Shown: piece by piece, positions 36,346 to 49,960 of the stretch
Numbering within the stretch: the stretch's first letter is position 1
Layout: the number at the start of each line of letters is the position of its first letter
Source of the DNA: Ricinus communis
Lineage: Eukaryota > Streptophyta > Magnoliopsida > Malpighiales > Euphorbiaceae
Assembly (NCBI RefSeq): GCF_019578655.1
Contig: NC_063258.1
Coordinates: 7,051,283 to 7,115,282 of the forward strand
DNA length: 64,000 nt
Direction of reading: 5' to 3'
Notes under the pieces: model-generated
What the model saw: the letters and a program-made list of their open reading frames with translations, nothing else
The model's database searches: none
What the model was told of the DNA's origin: nothing
Translations under genes and position numbers: made by a program

Positions 36346-36993
36346 GTTTGCTCATATTAAAAAAAATTTACCCCTTCTACGAGGGTGTTTTCTTAGAGTT
36401 GCAATTACACTACTTTTACGGAGTTGTTTTCTCAGATTCATAATATACACATTTTACTGGGTTATTTTCTTATATTGATAAATATACCACTTTTACGGGA
36501 TCATTTTCTTATACTAAAGATTAGCAATATTATGGTATTATTTTCTCAAATTCATGAATTTACACGTTTTACAAGATTATGTTCTTATATTATGAAATAT
36601 ACTACTTTTACGGGGTCGTTTTCTCATATTAAATTATTAGCACTATTATGTGGTTGTTTTCTCAAATTCATAAAGATACGCGTTTTAAGGGGTTATTTTC
36701 TTATGTCAACAAATATACGCCTTTTATGGGATTGTTTTCTCATATTATAAAATTAACGTATTTAAGGGGTTGTTTTCTCATACTCACAAATATACCAAAA
36801 TTATGGGGTTATTTTCTCCGATCGATAAATATCACCGTATTACGGGGTGGTTTTCTCATATTAAAAGATTTACACATTCTAAGAGGTTGTTTTCTCAGAC
36901 ACTCAATTACACTACTTTTACGGGGTTATTTCCTCAGATTCATAAATATCCCCGTATTATGGGTTGTTTTCACATATTATAAAATTTACCACT
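36346..36993 (+). repeat. Satellite array 2, block c (between E2 and E3)
   Basis: About 0.65 kb of the same plus-strand satellite. It starts with the right TSD of E2 (gtttg) and ends with the left TSD of E3 (ccact). The order includes the usual ttattagca, ttcataaaga, attaacgtatttaagg and cacaaatatacc monomers. Confidence 0.93.
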
Positions 36994-39890
36994 TGTCACG
37001 GGCCCACACCGGCACTAGGGAATGGGTAGGCTTAAGGCCACCGAAACCCGTAGTAAGCCTGACACTTACTGATTTAAACAAATCTCAACTCAAATTTATA
37101 TTATTAAAACCTCAATTTATCTTAATAGTTACACTTTACAAAATTACTTCTGAGAAAAAACTAAGCGTAGACCAAGCTCGGAAAAATTACAAGCTGATAC
37201 ATTTACTATTACTACTGCGGAGAATCTAAGATTTACCAATTTACATACCAAATCAAATACATCACCAAATGATGAAGGAGCTCGGGTTCTTGAATAAAAT
37301 CGAGAGGTGAGGACTAGCGATCACGAATCCGAAAAGCGATAAATGGTATGGGTCTAGAGTGAGTTAAAATCAAATAATCTAGGGACTATTGCTTCTTCTC
37401 GGAAAACATAGATTATTCAAATCAAGATATCAAACCATACTATAATCATACCCTACTATTTCCTTCACATAAAATATTAATCATTCGAATCAAAATATCA
37501 ACCATGCACGTAAATACAATCCATATTATAATCATACCATAATAAATAAATAAATGAATAAATAAAAATATATTTTTACTTTCACGGGACGAGTGGCTCA
37601 ATAGAACCCTAACCCCAAATTCTAATAGCCTTTCGGCTCTCTTAATCCAACAGTCTGTTTGGAGAGCAAGCTCGATCGTAGTCCTTACCTCCGACTTTGA
37701 ACACTTGAATTCCAAATAAGCCGTGTCAGGAGGCATCGCCCATCGGGGACCTTAACTCCGGCAATGGTGAACTTAGCCCGGAGAGCAATGCTCGATCGGG
37801 CAAACAAATCCATAATAACCTTATATCCATGATCATTACGCAGCGGTCCCATGTTCTAAGCCACATTTCCAATTCGCAATCATCACATATAATAAATATC
37901 ATTATCGATGAACTCAACCAACACATATCGGAAATAAAGATTAAAGATTTAAGGTAAAACAACGTGCAATTTGTGAGGGGAAAAATAATAACGTTTGTCT
38001 TATTATAACATACTAATAATTATATTATTTCAATTATTAATAATCAAGTGAAATAATTTATTTTGCGATACTAATAATCATATTAAGCACAAATTCTAAA
38101 TAGGATATTAAAATCGGACTAGCACAGCAAAGATTAAATGACTTTAACTCAGGATTGGGCGACCTCCTAGCTGCTGCTCCGATGCCTCGGTTGGGCGAGC
38201 CGAACGATGATCATCTAATCACGGAAAATAATTTATCAATACCGAGACAATCGATCATTAATCCTAGGTCTAGACTCACATTGTTGATCGAATCTCGACT
38301 GGGAGAATTCTCTGATCAAAACCGGCGAACACCTTGATAACACGAACATTACCCCCCGTAAAATGGGTCCGGGACACGCGGAAAAACACTCCAAATATCC
38401 AACAATTTAAACAACGGAGTCGGGTCCCCAAACTTCACTATTTCCGACTCGCCACACGACACAAAAACACAAGTAACCTGATGTGCAATTATTTTGACTC
38501 ACAATAACATCAAATACTCAATATAACCCAATAGACACAATTAAACCAAGAATTTCAAAAATTAACGGGCCAAAGAAAATTACCGAGATGCTCGATCGCT
38601 CGGTCGACTACCTCCACCACGAGGTCCGTCGACGATCCGAACACATCGGACTCCTGACGTGGCGATGATCCCCGCTTTCGATTTTCCGATCGACACCCGA
38701 TCATCCGGGAGATTTGCGGACGATCTCGACCGTCGATTTGCAAATGAAGCCCGATCGCCACGAAACCGGTGCCATCGAAGAGGCTTGAGCTAAGGAGAGT
38801 CGGGATACAATCGCTTGATCATCCATCCTCCGCCGGGCTTGCAGGAAAAGCCAAAATGCCGATTGCCACCATTTTCTCTCTAAACCGGGATCTTGTTTCC
38901 GCTTCCGCCACCTTGTGAACCCGCCGATAGCCATGTAAACAAAAGGGCGAAGCCGAGGAGAGGAGTCGATCAGCACCAAGATTAGCGACCACCAGGGGAA
39001 AGCGCCTTCGACGGCCAAGAAGGAAGCTTCGGCCATCTTTCTCCTCGCTCGAGAGGCTACTGCCGTGGCGCTGCCGACCATGGGCCACCCGCGCCGGACG
39101 GCCAAATCTCGCTACTGCGGCAGCGACTCCTTCTTCCGCGCGCTCCTCTCTCTCCCCCGACATCTCTCTTCCTCCCTTCTTCTTCCCCTACTTCCATTTC
39201 TTTCAATATCGACATTAGGCCCCCGAACTTTTCCTTATTGCAATTTGGTCCCTCAACTTTCTTAATTACTTACAATTTCATCCTGCAGAATTCCAATTTA
39301 ACCCCCAAACTTCTTTTTAGCCTTTCAATTAAGCCCTTAACTAATTAATTTGGGCCAAATCCGAATTATTGAAAATACACAATTACAAAAATACCCCTGA
39401 CCGACATATTTATTTACGATCAAACTCACAAATTTCCATTAAAACCCTATAAAAATAAAATTATACTTTTAATCCTTATTCCAAAATAATCCTCCAGTTA
39501 AATCCTACACACAATTAAATTAAATAATCAATTTTCAACTTAAAATTTAATACTACTAATCAATTATAATACCAATTCTCCCAAAATTCTTTTATAAAAA
39601 CAACCTTTATAATTTCTTCCAAAATTTTCCAATATATAATTTTACTTATATAAATATGCATTTGGGAAAAATTTTGAATAACCAAAATATAATCATTTCT
39701 CAAATAATTTACTTGAATAATTTCTTAAAATTTCAAACTAATTGGGTATAGAAAATAACTCATTTATTTATCTAACATGAACATTCAAAATTTGTATTTA
39801 AATCATTCCAATTAAACCGAATAATAATGAAGCTAAAATTAACTTAAATAAAAACTCATTATTAAATATATAAAAATTCCGGGTGTTACA
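36994..39890 (-). mobile_element. E3: solo LTR of a related family (C), 2.9 kb
   Basis: The minus strand begins TGTAACACCCGGAATTTTT (39890) and ends with gtgccggtgtgggcccgtgaca-like sequence at 36994. A perfect TSD ccact lies at 36989-36993 and 39891-39895. There is no primer-binding site, polypurine tract or coding domain, so it is a solo LTR left by LTR-LTR recombination. The downstream half (37560-38150) shares blocks with the E1/E2 LTR: ggctctcttaatcc, accaacacatatcg, gcgatactaataatcatatt. The half nearer the LTR start (38160-39890) is different: a GC-rich stretch at 38570-39180 and an AT-rich stretch beyond. ORFs at 38555-39265 on both strands are not recognised proteins. Confidence 0.88.
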
Positions 39891-42800
39891 CCACTTCTGC
39901 GAGGCTGTTTTCCTAGACGCAACTTTTACGGGGTTATTTTCTCAGATTCATAAATATACACGTTTTACTGGGTTATTTTCTTATATTGATAAATATACCA
40001 CTTTTACGGGTTCATTTTCTCATATTAAATTATTAGCACTATTATGGTGTTATTTTCTCAAATTTATAAATATACACGTTTTACGGAGTTATTTTCTTAT
40101 ATTGACAAATATACCCCTTTTACGGGTTGCTTTCTCATATTATAAAATTAACACATTTAATGGGTTGTTTTCTCACACTCACAAATATACCAAAATTAAG
40201 GGATTATTTTCTCATATTAAAAATTTTATCCCTTCTACGAGGCTGTTTTCTTAGACTCGCAATTACACTACTTTTACGGGGTTATTTTCTCATACTCATA
40301 AATATACATATTTTACGAGGTTATTTTCTTATATTGATAAATATACGACTTTAACGGGGTTATTTTCTTATATGGACAAATATATTCCTTTTATGTGGTT
40401 GTTTTCTCATATTATAAAATTAACCCATTTAAGGGATTATTTTCACATACTCACAAAGATACTAAAATTACGGGGTTATTTTCTACAATTGCTAAATATC
40501 CCCTTATTGCGGGTTTATTTTCTAATATTTATAAATATACCCCTCTTACGGGGTTGTTTTCTCATATTAAGAAATTTACCCCTTCTATGAGGCTATTTTC
40601 TCAGACACGCAATTATAATACTTTTATGCGATTATTTTCTCATATTCATAAATATACACGTTTTACAGGGTATTTTCTTATATTGATAAATCTACAATTT
40701 TTACGTTTTCTCATATTAAATTATTAACACTATTATTGGGCTGTTTTCTCAAATTCATAAATATACACTTTCTACGGGGTTATTTTTTAATATCGACAAA
40801 TATACCCCTTTTACGGGGTTATTTTCTCAAATTATAAAATTAACACATTTAAGGAGTTGTTTTCTTATACTCATAAATATACTAAAATTACGAGGTTATT
40901 TTCTCCGTTTGATAAATATCCCCGTATTACAGGTTTGTTTTCATATATTAAAAAAATTTACCCTTTCTACGAGGCTGTTTACTTAGACTCTCAATTACAC
41001 TACTTTTACGAGATTATTTTCTCAGATTCATAAATATACACCTTTACGGAGTTCTTTTCTTATATTGATAAATATACCACTTTTACGAGTTTGTTTTCTT
41101 ATATTCAATTATTAGTACTATTATGGGGTTGTTTTCTCGAATTCATAAATATATACGTTTTACGGGGTTATTTTCTTATATCGACAAATATACCCCTTTT
41201 ACAGGGTTGTTTTCTCATATTGTGAAATTAAACCATTTAAGGGGTTGTTTTCTCATACTCACAAATATACCAAAATTACGGGGTTATTTTCTCCAATTGA
41301 TAAATATCCCCATATGTGTTTTCTCATATTAAAAAATTTACCCCTTCTACGAGGCTGTTTTGTCAAACTCGCAATTATACTAGTTTTACGTGGTTATTTT
41401 CTCATCTTCATAAATATACATGTTTTATTGGTTTATTTTCTTATATTGATAAATATACCATTTTTACTGGGTGGTTTTCTCATATTATATTATTAACACT
41501 ATTATGGGGTTGTTTTCTCAAATTTGTAAATATAAACGTTTTACGGGATTATTTTCTTATATCAACAAATATATCCCTTTTACGGGCTTGTTTTCTCATA
41601 TTATAAAATTAACCCAATTAAGTGGTTGCTTTCTCATACTCACAGATATACCAACATTACGAGGTTATTTTCTCCGATTGATCAATATCCCCATATTACG
41701 GGGTTGTTTTCTCATATTAAAAAATTTACCCCTTCTACGAGATTGTTTTCTCACACTCGCAATTGCACTACTTTTACGAGATTATTTTCTTAGATTCATA
41801 AATATACACTTTTAAGGAGTTCTTTTCTTATATTGATAAATATACTACTTTTACGGGTTCATTTTCTCATATTAAATTATTAGCATTGTTATGGGATTGT
41901 TTTCTCAAATTCATAAATATATATGTTTTACGGGGTTATTTTATTATATTGACAAATATACCCCTTTTACGGGGTTGTTTTCTCATATTATAAGATTAAC
42001 CCATTTAAGGGGTTATTTTCTCATACTTACAAATATGCCAAAATTACGGGATTATTTTCCCCGATTGATAAATATCCCCATATTACGGGGTTGTTTTCTC
42101 ATATTAAAAAACTTACCACTTGTGTAATGAATACTGCTTTTTCGATTCATGAACTACACTACTTTTTACTTCCAAGGGTTATTTTTTCAGATTCATAAAT
42201 ATACACTCTATACGGGATTATTTTCTTATATTGATAAATATACCACTTTCACGGGGTCATTTTGTCATATTAAATTATTAGCACTATTATGGAGTTGTTT
42301 TCTCAAATTCATAAATATACACGTTTTACGGAATTATTTTCTTATATCAACAAATATACCCCTTTTACAGGGTTGTTTTCTCATATTATAAATTTAAGGG
42401 GTTGTTTTCTTATACTCACAAATATACCACAATTACGGGGTTATTTCCTCAGATTCATAAATATCCCCGTATTACGGGGTTGTTTTCTCATATTAGAAAA
42501 TTTACCCCTTCTACGAGACTGTTTTCTCAGACTCGCAACTACACTACTTTAACGGGGTTATTTTCTCATATTCATAAATATACAAGCTTTACGGGGTTAT
42601 TTTCTTATATTAATAAATATACCACTTTTACGGGGTTGTTTTCTCCTATTAAATTATTAGCGCTATTATGGGGTTGTATTCTCAAATTAGTAAATATACA
42701 TATTTTACGAGGTTGTTTTCTCAAATTATAAAATTAATCCATTTAAGGAGGTTGTTTTCTTATACTCACAAATATATCAAAATTACGGGATTTATTTCTC

Positions 42801-45800
42801 CGATTGATAAATATCTCCATATTACGGGGTTGTTTTCTCATATTAAAAATTTTATCCCTTCCACGAGGCTGTTTTCTCATACTCGCAATTACACTACTTT
42901 TACGAGGTTATTTTTTCATATTCATAAATACACACGTTGTACGAAGTTATTTTCTTATATTGATAAATATAGCACTTTTACGTGGTTATTTACTTATATC
43001 GATGAATATACCCCTTTTACAGGCTTGTTTTGTCATATTATAAAATTAACCTATTTAAGGGGTTGTTTTATTAGTCACAAATATACCAAAATTACGGAGT
43101 TATTTTTTCCGATTGATAAGTATCCCCGTATTATGGGGTTGTTTTCTAATATTTATAAATATACTCCTCTAACGTTGCTGTTTTCTCATATTAAAAAATT
43201 TACCCGTTCTACGAGACTGTTTTCTTAGACTCTCAATTACACTACTTTTACTGGGTTGTTTTCTTTGATTCATAAATATCCACGTTTTATGGAGTTAATT
43301 TCTTATATTGAATAATATACAACTATTACCGGATCGTTTCTTATACTAAATATTAGCACTATAATGATATTGTTTTCTCAAATTCATAAATATATGCTCT
43401 TTACGAGGTTATTTTATTATATTAACAACTATACCCCTTTTATGGGGTTGTCTTCTCATGTTATAAAATTAACCCATTTAAGGGGTTGTTTTCTCATACT
43501 CACAAATATACAAAAATTACGGGGTTCTTTTCTACGATTTATAAATATCCCCGTATTACGGGGTTGTTTTCTCATATTAAAAGATTTACCCATTCTACGA
43601 GGCTGTTTTCTCATATTAAAAAATTTACCCGTTCTACGAGGCTGTTTTCTCAGACCCGCAATTACACTATTTTTACGGGGTTGTTTTCTCAAATTCATAA
43701 ATATACACGTTTTACTGGGTTATTTTCTTATATTGATAAATATACCACTTTTACGGGGTCATTTCTTATATTAAATTATTAGCACTATTATGGTGTTGTT
43801 TTCTCAAATTCATAAATATACACGTTTTACGGGGTTATTATCTTATATTGACAAATATACCCCTTTTACGGGATTACTTTCTCGTATTATAAAATTAATC
43901 CATTTAATGGGTTGTTTTCTCATACTAAAATACGAGATTATTTTCTCTAATTGATAAATATCTCCATATTATGGGGTTGTTTTCTTATATTAAGAAATTT
44001 ACCCATTTTACGAGGCTATTTTCTCAGACTCGCAATTACACTACTTTTACTGGGTTATTTTCTCATATTCATAAATATACATGTTTTATGGGGTTATTTT
44101 CTTATATTGATAAATACCACTTTTACTGGGTTACTTTCTTATATTGACAAATACACCCCTTTTACGGGGTTATTTTCTCATTTTATAAATTTAACCCATT
44201 TAAAGAGTTGCATTCTCATACTGATAAATATACCAAAATTACGGGGTTATTTTCTCCGATTGATAAATATTCTGGTACTACGGGGTTGTTTTCTCATATT
44301 GAAAATCTATCCCTTCTATGAGTCTGTTTTCTTAGACTCGCAATTACACTACTTTTATGGTGTTATTTTCTCATATTCATAAATATACACGTTTTACGGG
44401 TTTTTCTTATATTAATAAATATGCACGTTTTATGGGGTTATTTTTTTATAGTGACAAATATTCCCATTTAGGGGGTTTCTTTCTCATATTATAAAATTAA
44501 TCCATTTAATGGGTTATTTTCTCATACTAAAAAATATACCAAAATTATGGGATTATTTTTCTTATTGATAAATATCCCCGTATTACGGGATTGTTTTCTC
44601 ATATTAAGAAATTTACCCATTCTATGAGGCCATTTTTTCAGACTAGCAATTACACTACTTTTACGGGGTTGTTTTTCATATTCATAAATATACACGTTTT
44701 ATGGGGTTATTTTCTTATATTGATAAATATACCATTTTTACTGGGTTACTTTCTTATATTAACAAATATACCCCTTTTACGGGGTTGTTTTCTCATTTTA
44801 TAAATTTAACCCATTTAAGAGGTTGCATTCTCATACTCACAAATATACCAAAATTAAGGAGTTATTTTCTCCGATTGATAAATATCCCCATATTACGGGT
44901 TTGTTTTCTCATATTAAAAAATTTACCCCTTATACGAGGCTATTTTCTCAAACTCGCAATTACACTAGTTTTACACAGTTATTTTCTCATATTCATAAAT
45001 GTATACATTTTACGGGATTATTTTCTTATATTGATAAATATACCATTTTTACTTGGTCGTTTTCTCATATTATATTATTAACACTATTATGGGGTTGTTT
45101 TCTCAAATTCGTAAATATAAACGTTTTGCGGGGTTATTTTCTTATATCTACAAATATACCTCTTTTACGGGGTTGTTTTCTCATATTATAAAATTAACCC
45201 AATTAGGAGGTTGTTTTCTCATACTCAAAAATATACCAAAATTACGGGGTTATTTTCTCCGAATGATAAATATCCCCGTATTATGGGGTTTTTTTCTCAT
45301 ATTAAAAAATTTACCCCTTCTTCGAGGCTGTTTTCTCAAACTCGCAACTCCACTACTTTTACGAGATTATTTTCTTATATTCATGAATATACACTTTTTA
45401 CGGAGTTCTTTTCTAATATTGATAAATATACCACTTTTACGGGTTCGTTTTCTCATATTAAATTATTAGCACTATTATGGGATTGTTTTCTCAAATTTAT
45501 AAATATACACGTTTTATGGGATTATTTTCTTATATCGACAAATATACCCCTTTTACGGGGTTGTTTTCTCATATTATAAAATTAACCTATTTAAGGGGTT
45601 ATTTTCTCATACTCATAAATATACCAAAATGACGGGGTTATTTTCTCCAATTGATAAATATCCTCATATCACGGAGTTGTTTTCTCATATTAAAAAATTT
45701 ACTCCTTCTACGAGGCTGTTTTCTCAGACCTACAATTCCACTACTTTTACGCAATTATTTTCTCATATTCATAAATATACACGCTTTAAGGGGTTACTTT

Positions 45801-47676
45801 TTATATTAATAAATATACCCCTTTACGAGGTTGTTTTCTCATTAAATTATTACCACTATTATGGGGTTGTTTTCTCAAATTCATAAATATACACGTTTTA
45901 TGGAGTTATTTTTTTATATCGACAAATATAGCCATTTTACGGGGTTGTTTTCTCATATTATAAAATTAACTCATTTAAGTGGTTATTTTCTCATATTCTC
46001 CAATATACCAAAATTACGGGATTATTTTCTCTGATTGATAAATATCTCTGTATTATGGGTTTGTTTTGTCATATTAAAAAAATTACCCTTTCTACGAGGC
46101 TATTTTCTCAGACTCGCAATTATACTACTTTTACGCGGTTATTTTCTCATATTCATAAATATATACGTTTTACAAGGTTATTTTCCTATATTGTTAAATA
46201 TACCACTTTTACGGGGTCGTTTTCTCATATTATATTATTAGCACTATTATGGGGTTGTTTTCTCAAATTCATAAATATACACGTTTTACGATATTATTTT
46301 CTTATATCGATAAATATACCCCTTTTACGGGGTTGTTTTCTCATATTATGGGGTTGTTTTCTCATACTCATAAATATACCACAATTACGGGGTTATTTCC
46401 TTATATTCGTAAATATCCTCGTATTACAGGGTTGTTTTCATATATTGAAAAATTTACCTCTTCTACGAGGCGATTTTCTCATATTAAAAAATCTACCTGT
46501 TCTACGAGGCTGTTTTCTTAAACTCGCAATTATACTGCTTTTACATGGTGTTTTCTCAGATTCATAAACATATACATGTTTTACAGGGCTATTTTCTTAT
46601 ATTGATAAATATACCACTTTACGGGGTTGTTTTCTCATATTATAAAACTTATCCATTTATAGGGTTGTTTTCTCTCCGATTGATAAATATCCCCGTATGA
46701 CAGGGTTGTTTTCTCATATTAAAAAACTTACCCCTTCTACGAGGTTATTTTCTCATATTAAAAAATTTACCCCTTCTACGAGGATTTTTTCTTAGAGTCA
46801 CAATTACACTACTTTTATGGATTATTTTCTTATATTGATAAATATACTACTTTTACGAAGTCGTTTTCTCATATTAAATTATTAGCACTATTATGGGTTA
46901 ATTTCTCAAATTCATAAATATACACGTTTTACTGGATTATTTTCTTATTTCAACAAATATACCTCATTTACAGAGTTATTTTCTCATGTTATAAAATTAA
47001 CCCATTTAAGAGGTTGTTTTCTCATGCTCACAAATATACCATAATTACGGGGTTATTTCCTTAGATTCATAAATATGCCCATATTATGAGGTTGTTTTCA
47101 CATATTAAAAAATTTACCCCTTCTACGAGGATGTTTTCTCATATTAAAAAATTTACCCGTTCTACGAGGCTGTTCTTTTAGACTCATAATTACACTACTT
47201 TTACGGTGCTGTTTTCTCATATTCATAAATATACATATTTTACGGGGTTAGTTTCTTATATTGTAAAATATACCACTTTTACGAGGTTGTTTTCTCATAT
47301 TATAAACTAATCCATTTAAGGGGTTGTTTTCTCATACTCACAAATATACCAAAATCACTTGGTTATTTTCTCTGATTGACAAATATCCCTGTATTACATG
47401 GTTGTCTTCTCATATTAAAAAACTTACCCCTTCTACGGGATTTTTTTCTCATATTAGAAAATTTACCCCTTCTACAAGGCTGTTTTCTCAAACTCGCAAT
47501 TACACTACTTTTACGCGGTTTTTTCTCATATTCATAAATATACACATTTTACGGGGTTATTTTATTATATTGATAAATATACCACTTTTACGGAATCTTT
47601 TTCTCATATTAAATTATTACTAGTATTATGGAGTTGTTTTCTCAAATTTATAAATATACATGTTTTACGAGGTTAT
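39891..47676 (+). repeat. Satellite array 2, block d
   Basis: Longest uninterrupted satellite stretch after block a, with the same monomer order and strand. A scrambled monomer with extra bases lies at about 42120-42160 (gtgtaatgaatactgctttt). Near 43561-43640 the ttaaaarattta...ctacgaggctg monomer is tandemly doubled. The block ends at ggttat (47676), where E4 is inserted. Confidence 0.95.
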
Positions 47677-49960
47677 TGTCACGACCCGTTCTGAGGGCCC
47701 GTGATCGGCACCTAGGGAATGGGTAGGTTTAAGGCCACCGAATCCCGTAGTAAGCCTTATCGATCAATGATTCAAATAAAAAGCTAATAAAATATCATAA
47801 ATCACGATTGACATGTCGTAATTAAATCTATCTGATCTTAAAACATCCCACGTTCATCATAGACCAGAAAAGTCATAACAATTTGAAAGTACTCTACCGC
47901 GGAAGGTCTAGAGTATAAAATAACCAAAAAATATGGAAGTACAGGTTATTTACAAAAAGTTCGAATGAGAAGAAGTCGGACTGTCACTATGCAGGACGAG
48001 AACTCTAACTGTCACTTAAAAATAAAACTGAGACTTTCAGTCTCGGGAGTGAGTTAAAATCAAATAATCTTGTGACTATAGTAGTCTTCTCAGAAAATAA
48101 TAATTATTAGAATCAGTATAATATACCATGTACATCAAATACGAGTCATACTATAATTATGCCATAATCCTAAAAATAAAATAAATTTTAACATTTGTGG
48201 GACGAGTGGCTCAGTAGAACCCTAACCCCAATTACTAGCAGCCTTTAGGCTCTCTTAATTCCAACAGGTCTGGTGCCCAAAGAGCGAAGCTCGACCAGGA
48301 TCCTTACATCCAGCCTGAACACTTGATTCCCAACTAAGTCGGCGCCCAGAGAGCATTGCTCGACCAGGGACCTTTCTCCAAAGAAATAACTTTCACTGTA
48401 CCGTAGCTATATTCGACTCAGGCAAAATCCATAATAACCTTGTTACCTGTCTTTAGTCATTACTGGTGTGCACGCGGTCCTGATGTAACCCATCATGTGG
48501 CATGTTCTACTGAAGCCTCATCCCAATATCACAATCAACACATATATAATAATCATAGTCTAACATAATCATTCAACACATACCGAAATAAAGATTTAGA
48601 AATTCAGAGAAAGTAAACATGCAATTTGTATATGGAAATAATAATAGTGATTGTATTAATGAACATTAACTATCAAAATAATGATATAATATTATTGATA
48701 ATAATATTAAAATTATTCTCAGTAATTAATAATTAAATAAAATTATTTATATTGCGATACTAATAATCATATTAAACATAATTTCTAAAGTAGCATATTA
48801 AATTTAGACTTGATAATAATGCAGAGATTATGTGACTTTAACTCATTGTTCTAATACATTCCGCAGTCCGCTCCTACGCCTCGGGTGGAGCTGGCGGGAA
48901 GGCTGGATTATCTAGTCATGAAAAATATTCAATTAATAGACATTCTTAAATTTTTCTTAAACCTAAACTCGTAGAGTAGACTGCCTAAAATTAATTTAAT
49001 TTCGAGAAATCTGTCGAAAATTCGGCAGAACTTCCCCTAAGTTATGGACATTTACCCCCTGTAAAACGAGTCCAGAACCTGCCAAAGACACATCAAATAT
49101 GCTGGAACTAAATAACAGGAGCGGGGCCACAAGCACTGCATTATTATTTTTCCGAGTCCACAACACCACAACACAATTAATTAAATTCAATTTATTTTTA
49201 AACTAGCTATCACAGGCAATTAATAGCCACAATAATTTTCTAACATTACAACAGAGTCTAAATAAAATTATACCGAGTCGAAATCGTAATATTTCGCGCG
49301 TCCGAAAAACACCAAGGTTCGGAAGCCAGTTCTGCCAAAGGTGTCGAAATTCGAATCCAGAAGCGCCTACGTGAAGCTTGAGTTGCGGGGAGAACGGAAG
49401 TACAAGAATTTCGACTGAAAAGTGGCCGGAAGGCACCAGATCGGGGTCAAAAAGAGGCTGCACAGGTGACGCTTCCAGAGGCTCCCGACGGGGATTTTCC
49501 GGTGAGGGAGAGTTGTTTCCGAGATTTTCGGGGGTGGGGAGTCCATTTCCAATGTCAGATCACCAAACGGACGCCGGTAAGGTGCCGAACCGATGACGGC
49601 AATCCTTTCCTTCGGTCGACATCGTACGGAGTGGAAAGGAGGAGAAGAAGACAGTGCTACAGCGGCGGGAGAGGACGAGAAGGGTGGCGAGCATAAGCGA
49701 GTTCCATGGCACCTGTGGTGCAGCGGGGAGGTGAGGCAAACCTAGGCGGAAGAAGGGAGAACGGAAGAAAGAGAGGAGGGAGAGAGGAAAAGGAAGGAAG
49801 GAAAAAGAAAGAGCAGGAGAGGAAAGAGGGAGAGAGGGGAGGTAAAAAGGAAGAAAGAAAAAGAATTTTATTATTTATTATTTATTTTATTATTATTATT
49901 ATTATTATATTATTATTATTATTTTTATTTATTTATTTTTTTTAAAAACTGGGTATTACA
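47677..49960 (-). mobile_element. E4: solo LTR, E1/E2-like family, 2.28 kb
   Basis: It runs from tgtcacgacc (47677) to gggtattaca (49960). Flanks are gttat and gttaa, a 5-bp TSD with one mismatch, and satellite continues in register across it. Shared LTR blocks include the agtgagttaaaatcaaataatct region, gctcgaccaggatcc modules (48285-48375), gcgatactaataatcatatt (48754), ggtggagctggcggga (48882) and a terminal purine-rich then AT-rich tract (49740-49945). No internal domain is present. It is more diverged from E1 and E2 than they are from each other, and its outer end has drifted to tgtaatacc on the minus strand. Confidence 0.88.

Noticed and set aside
35805..36360. Overlapping 77-150-codon ORFs on both strands
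   Set aside because: GC-rich part of the E2 LTR. The frames are not conserved between LTR copies.
38555..39265. ORFs up to 134 codons as a captured host gene in E3
   Set aside because: All lie inside a TSD-flanked solo LTR, are arginine/serine-rich in overlapping frames, and show no recognisable domain. Gene capture cannot be excluded without a protein search.
42110..42180. Possible small insertion in the satellite
   Set aside because: Only a few extra bases in one diverged monomer. No TSD or terminal repeats.
49706..49945. Lys/Glu/Arg-rich ORF (RKEGERGGKKEERKR)
   Set aside because: Translation of the purine-rich tract at the E4 LTR end; low complexity.
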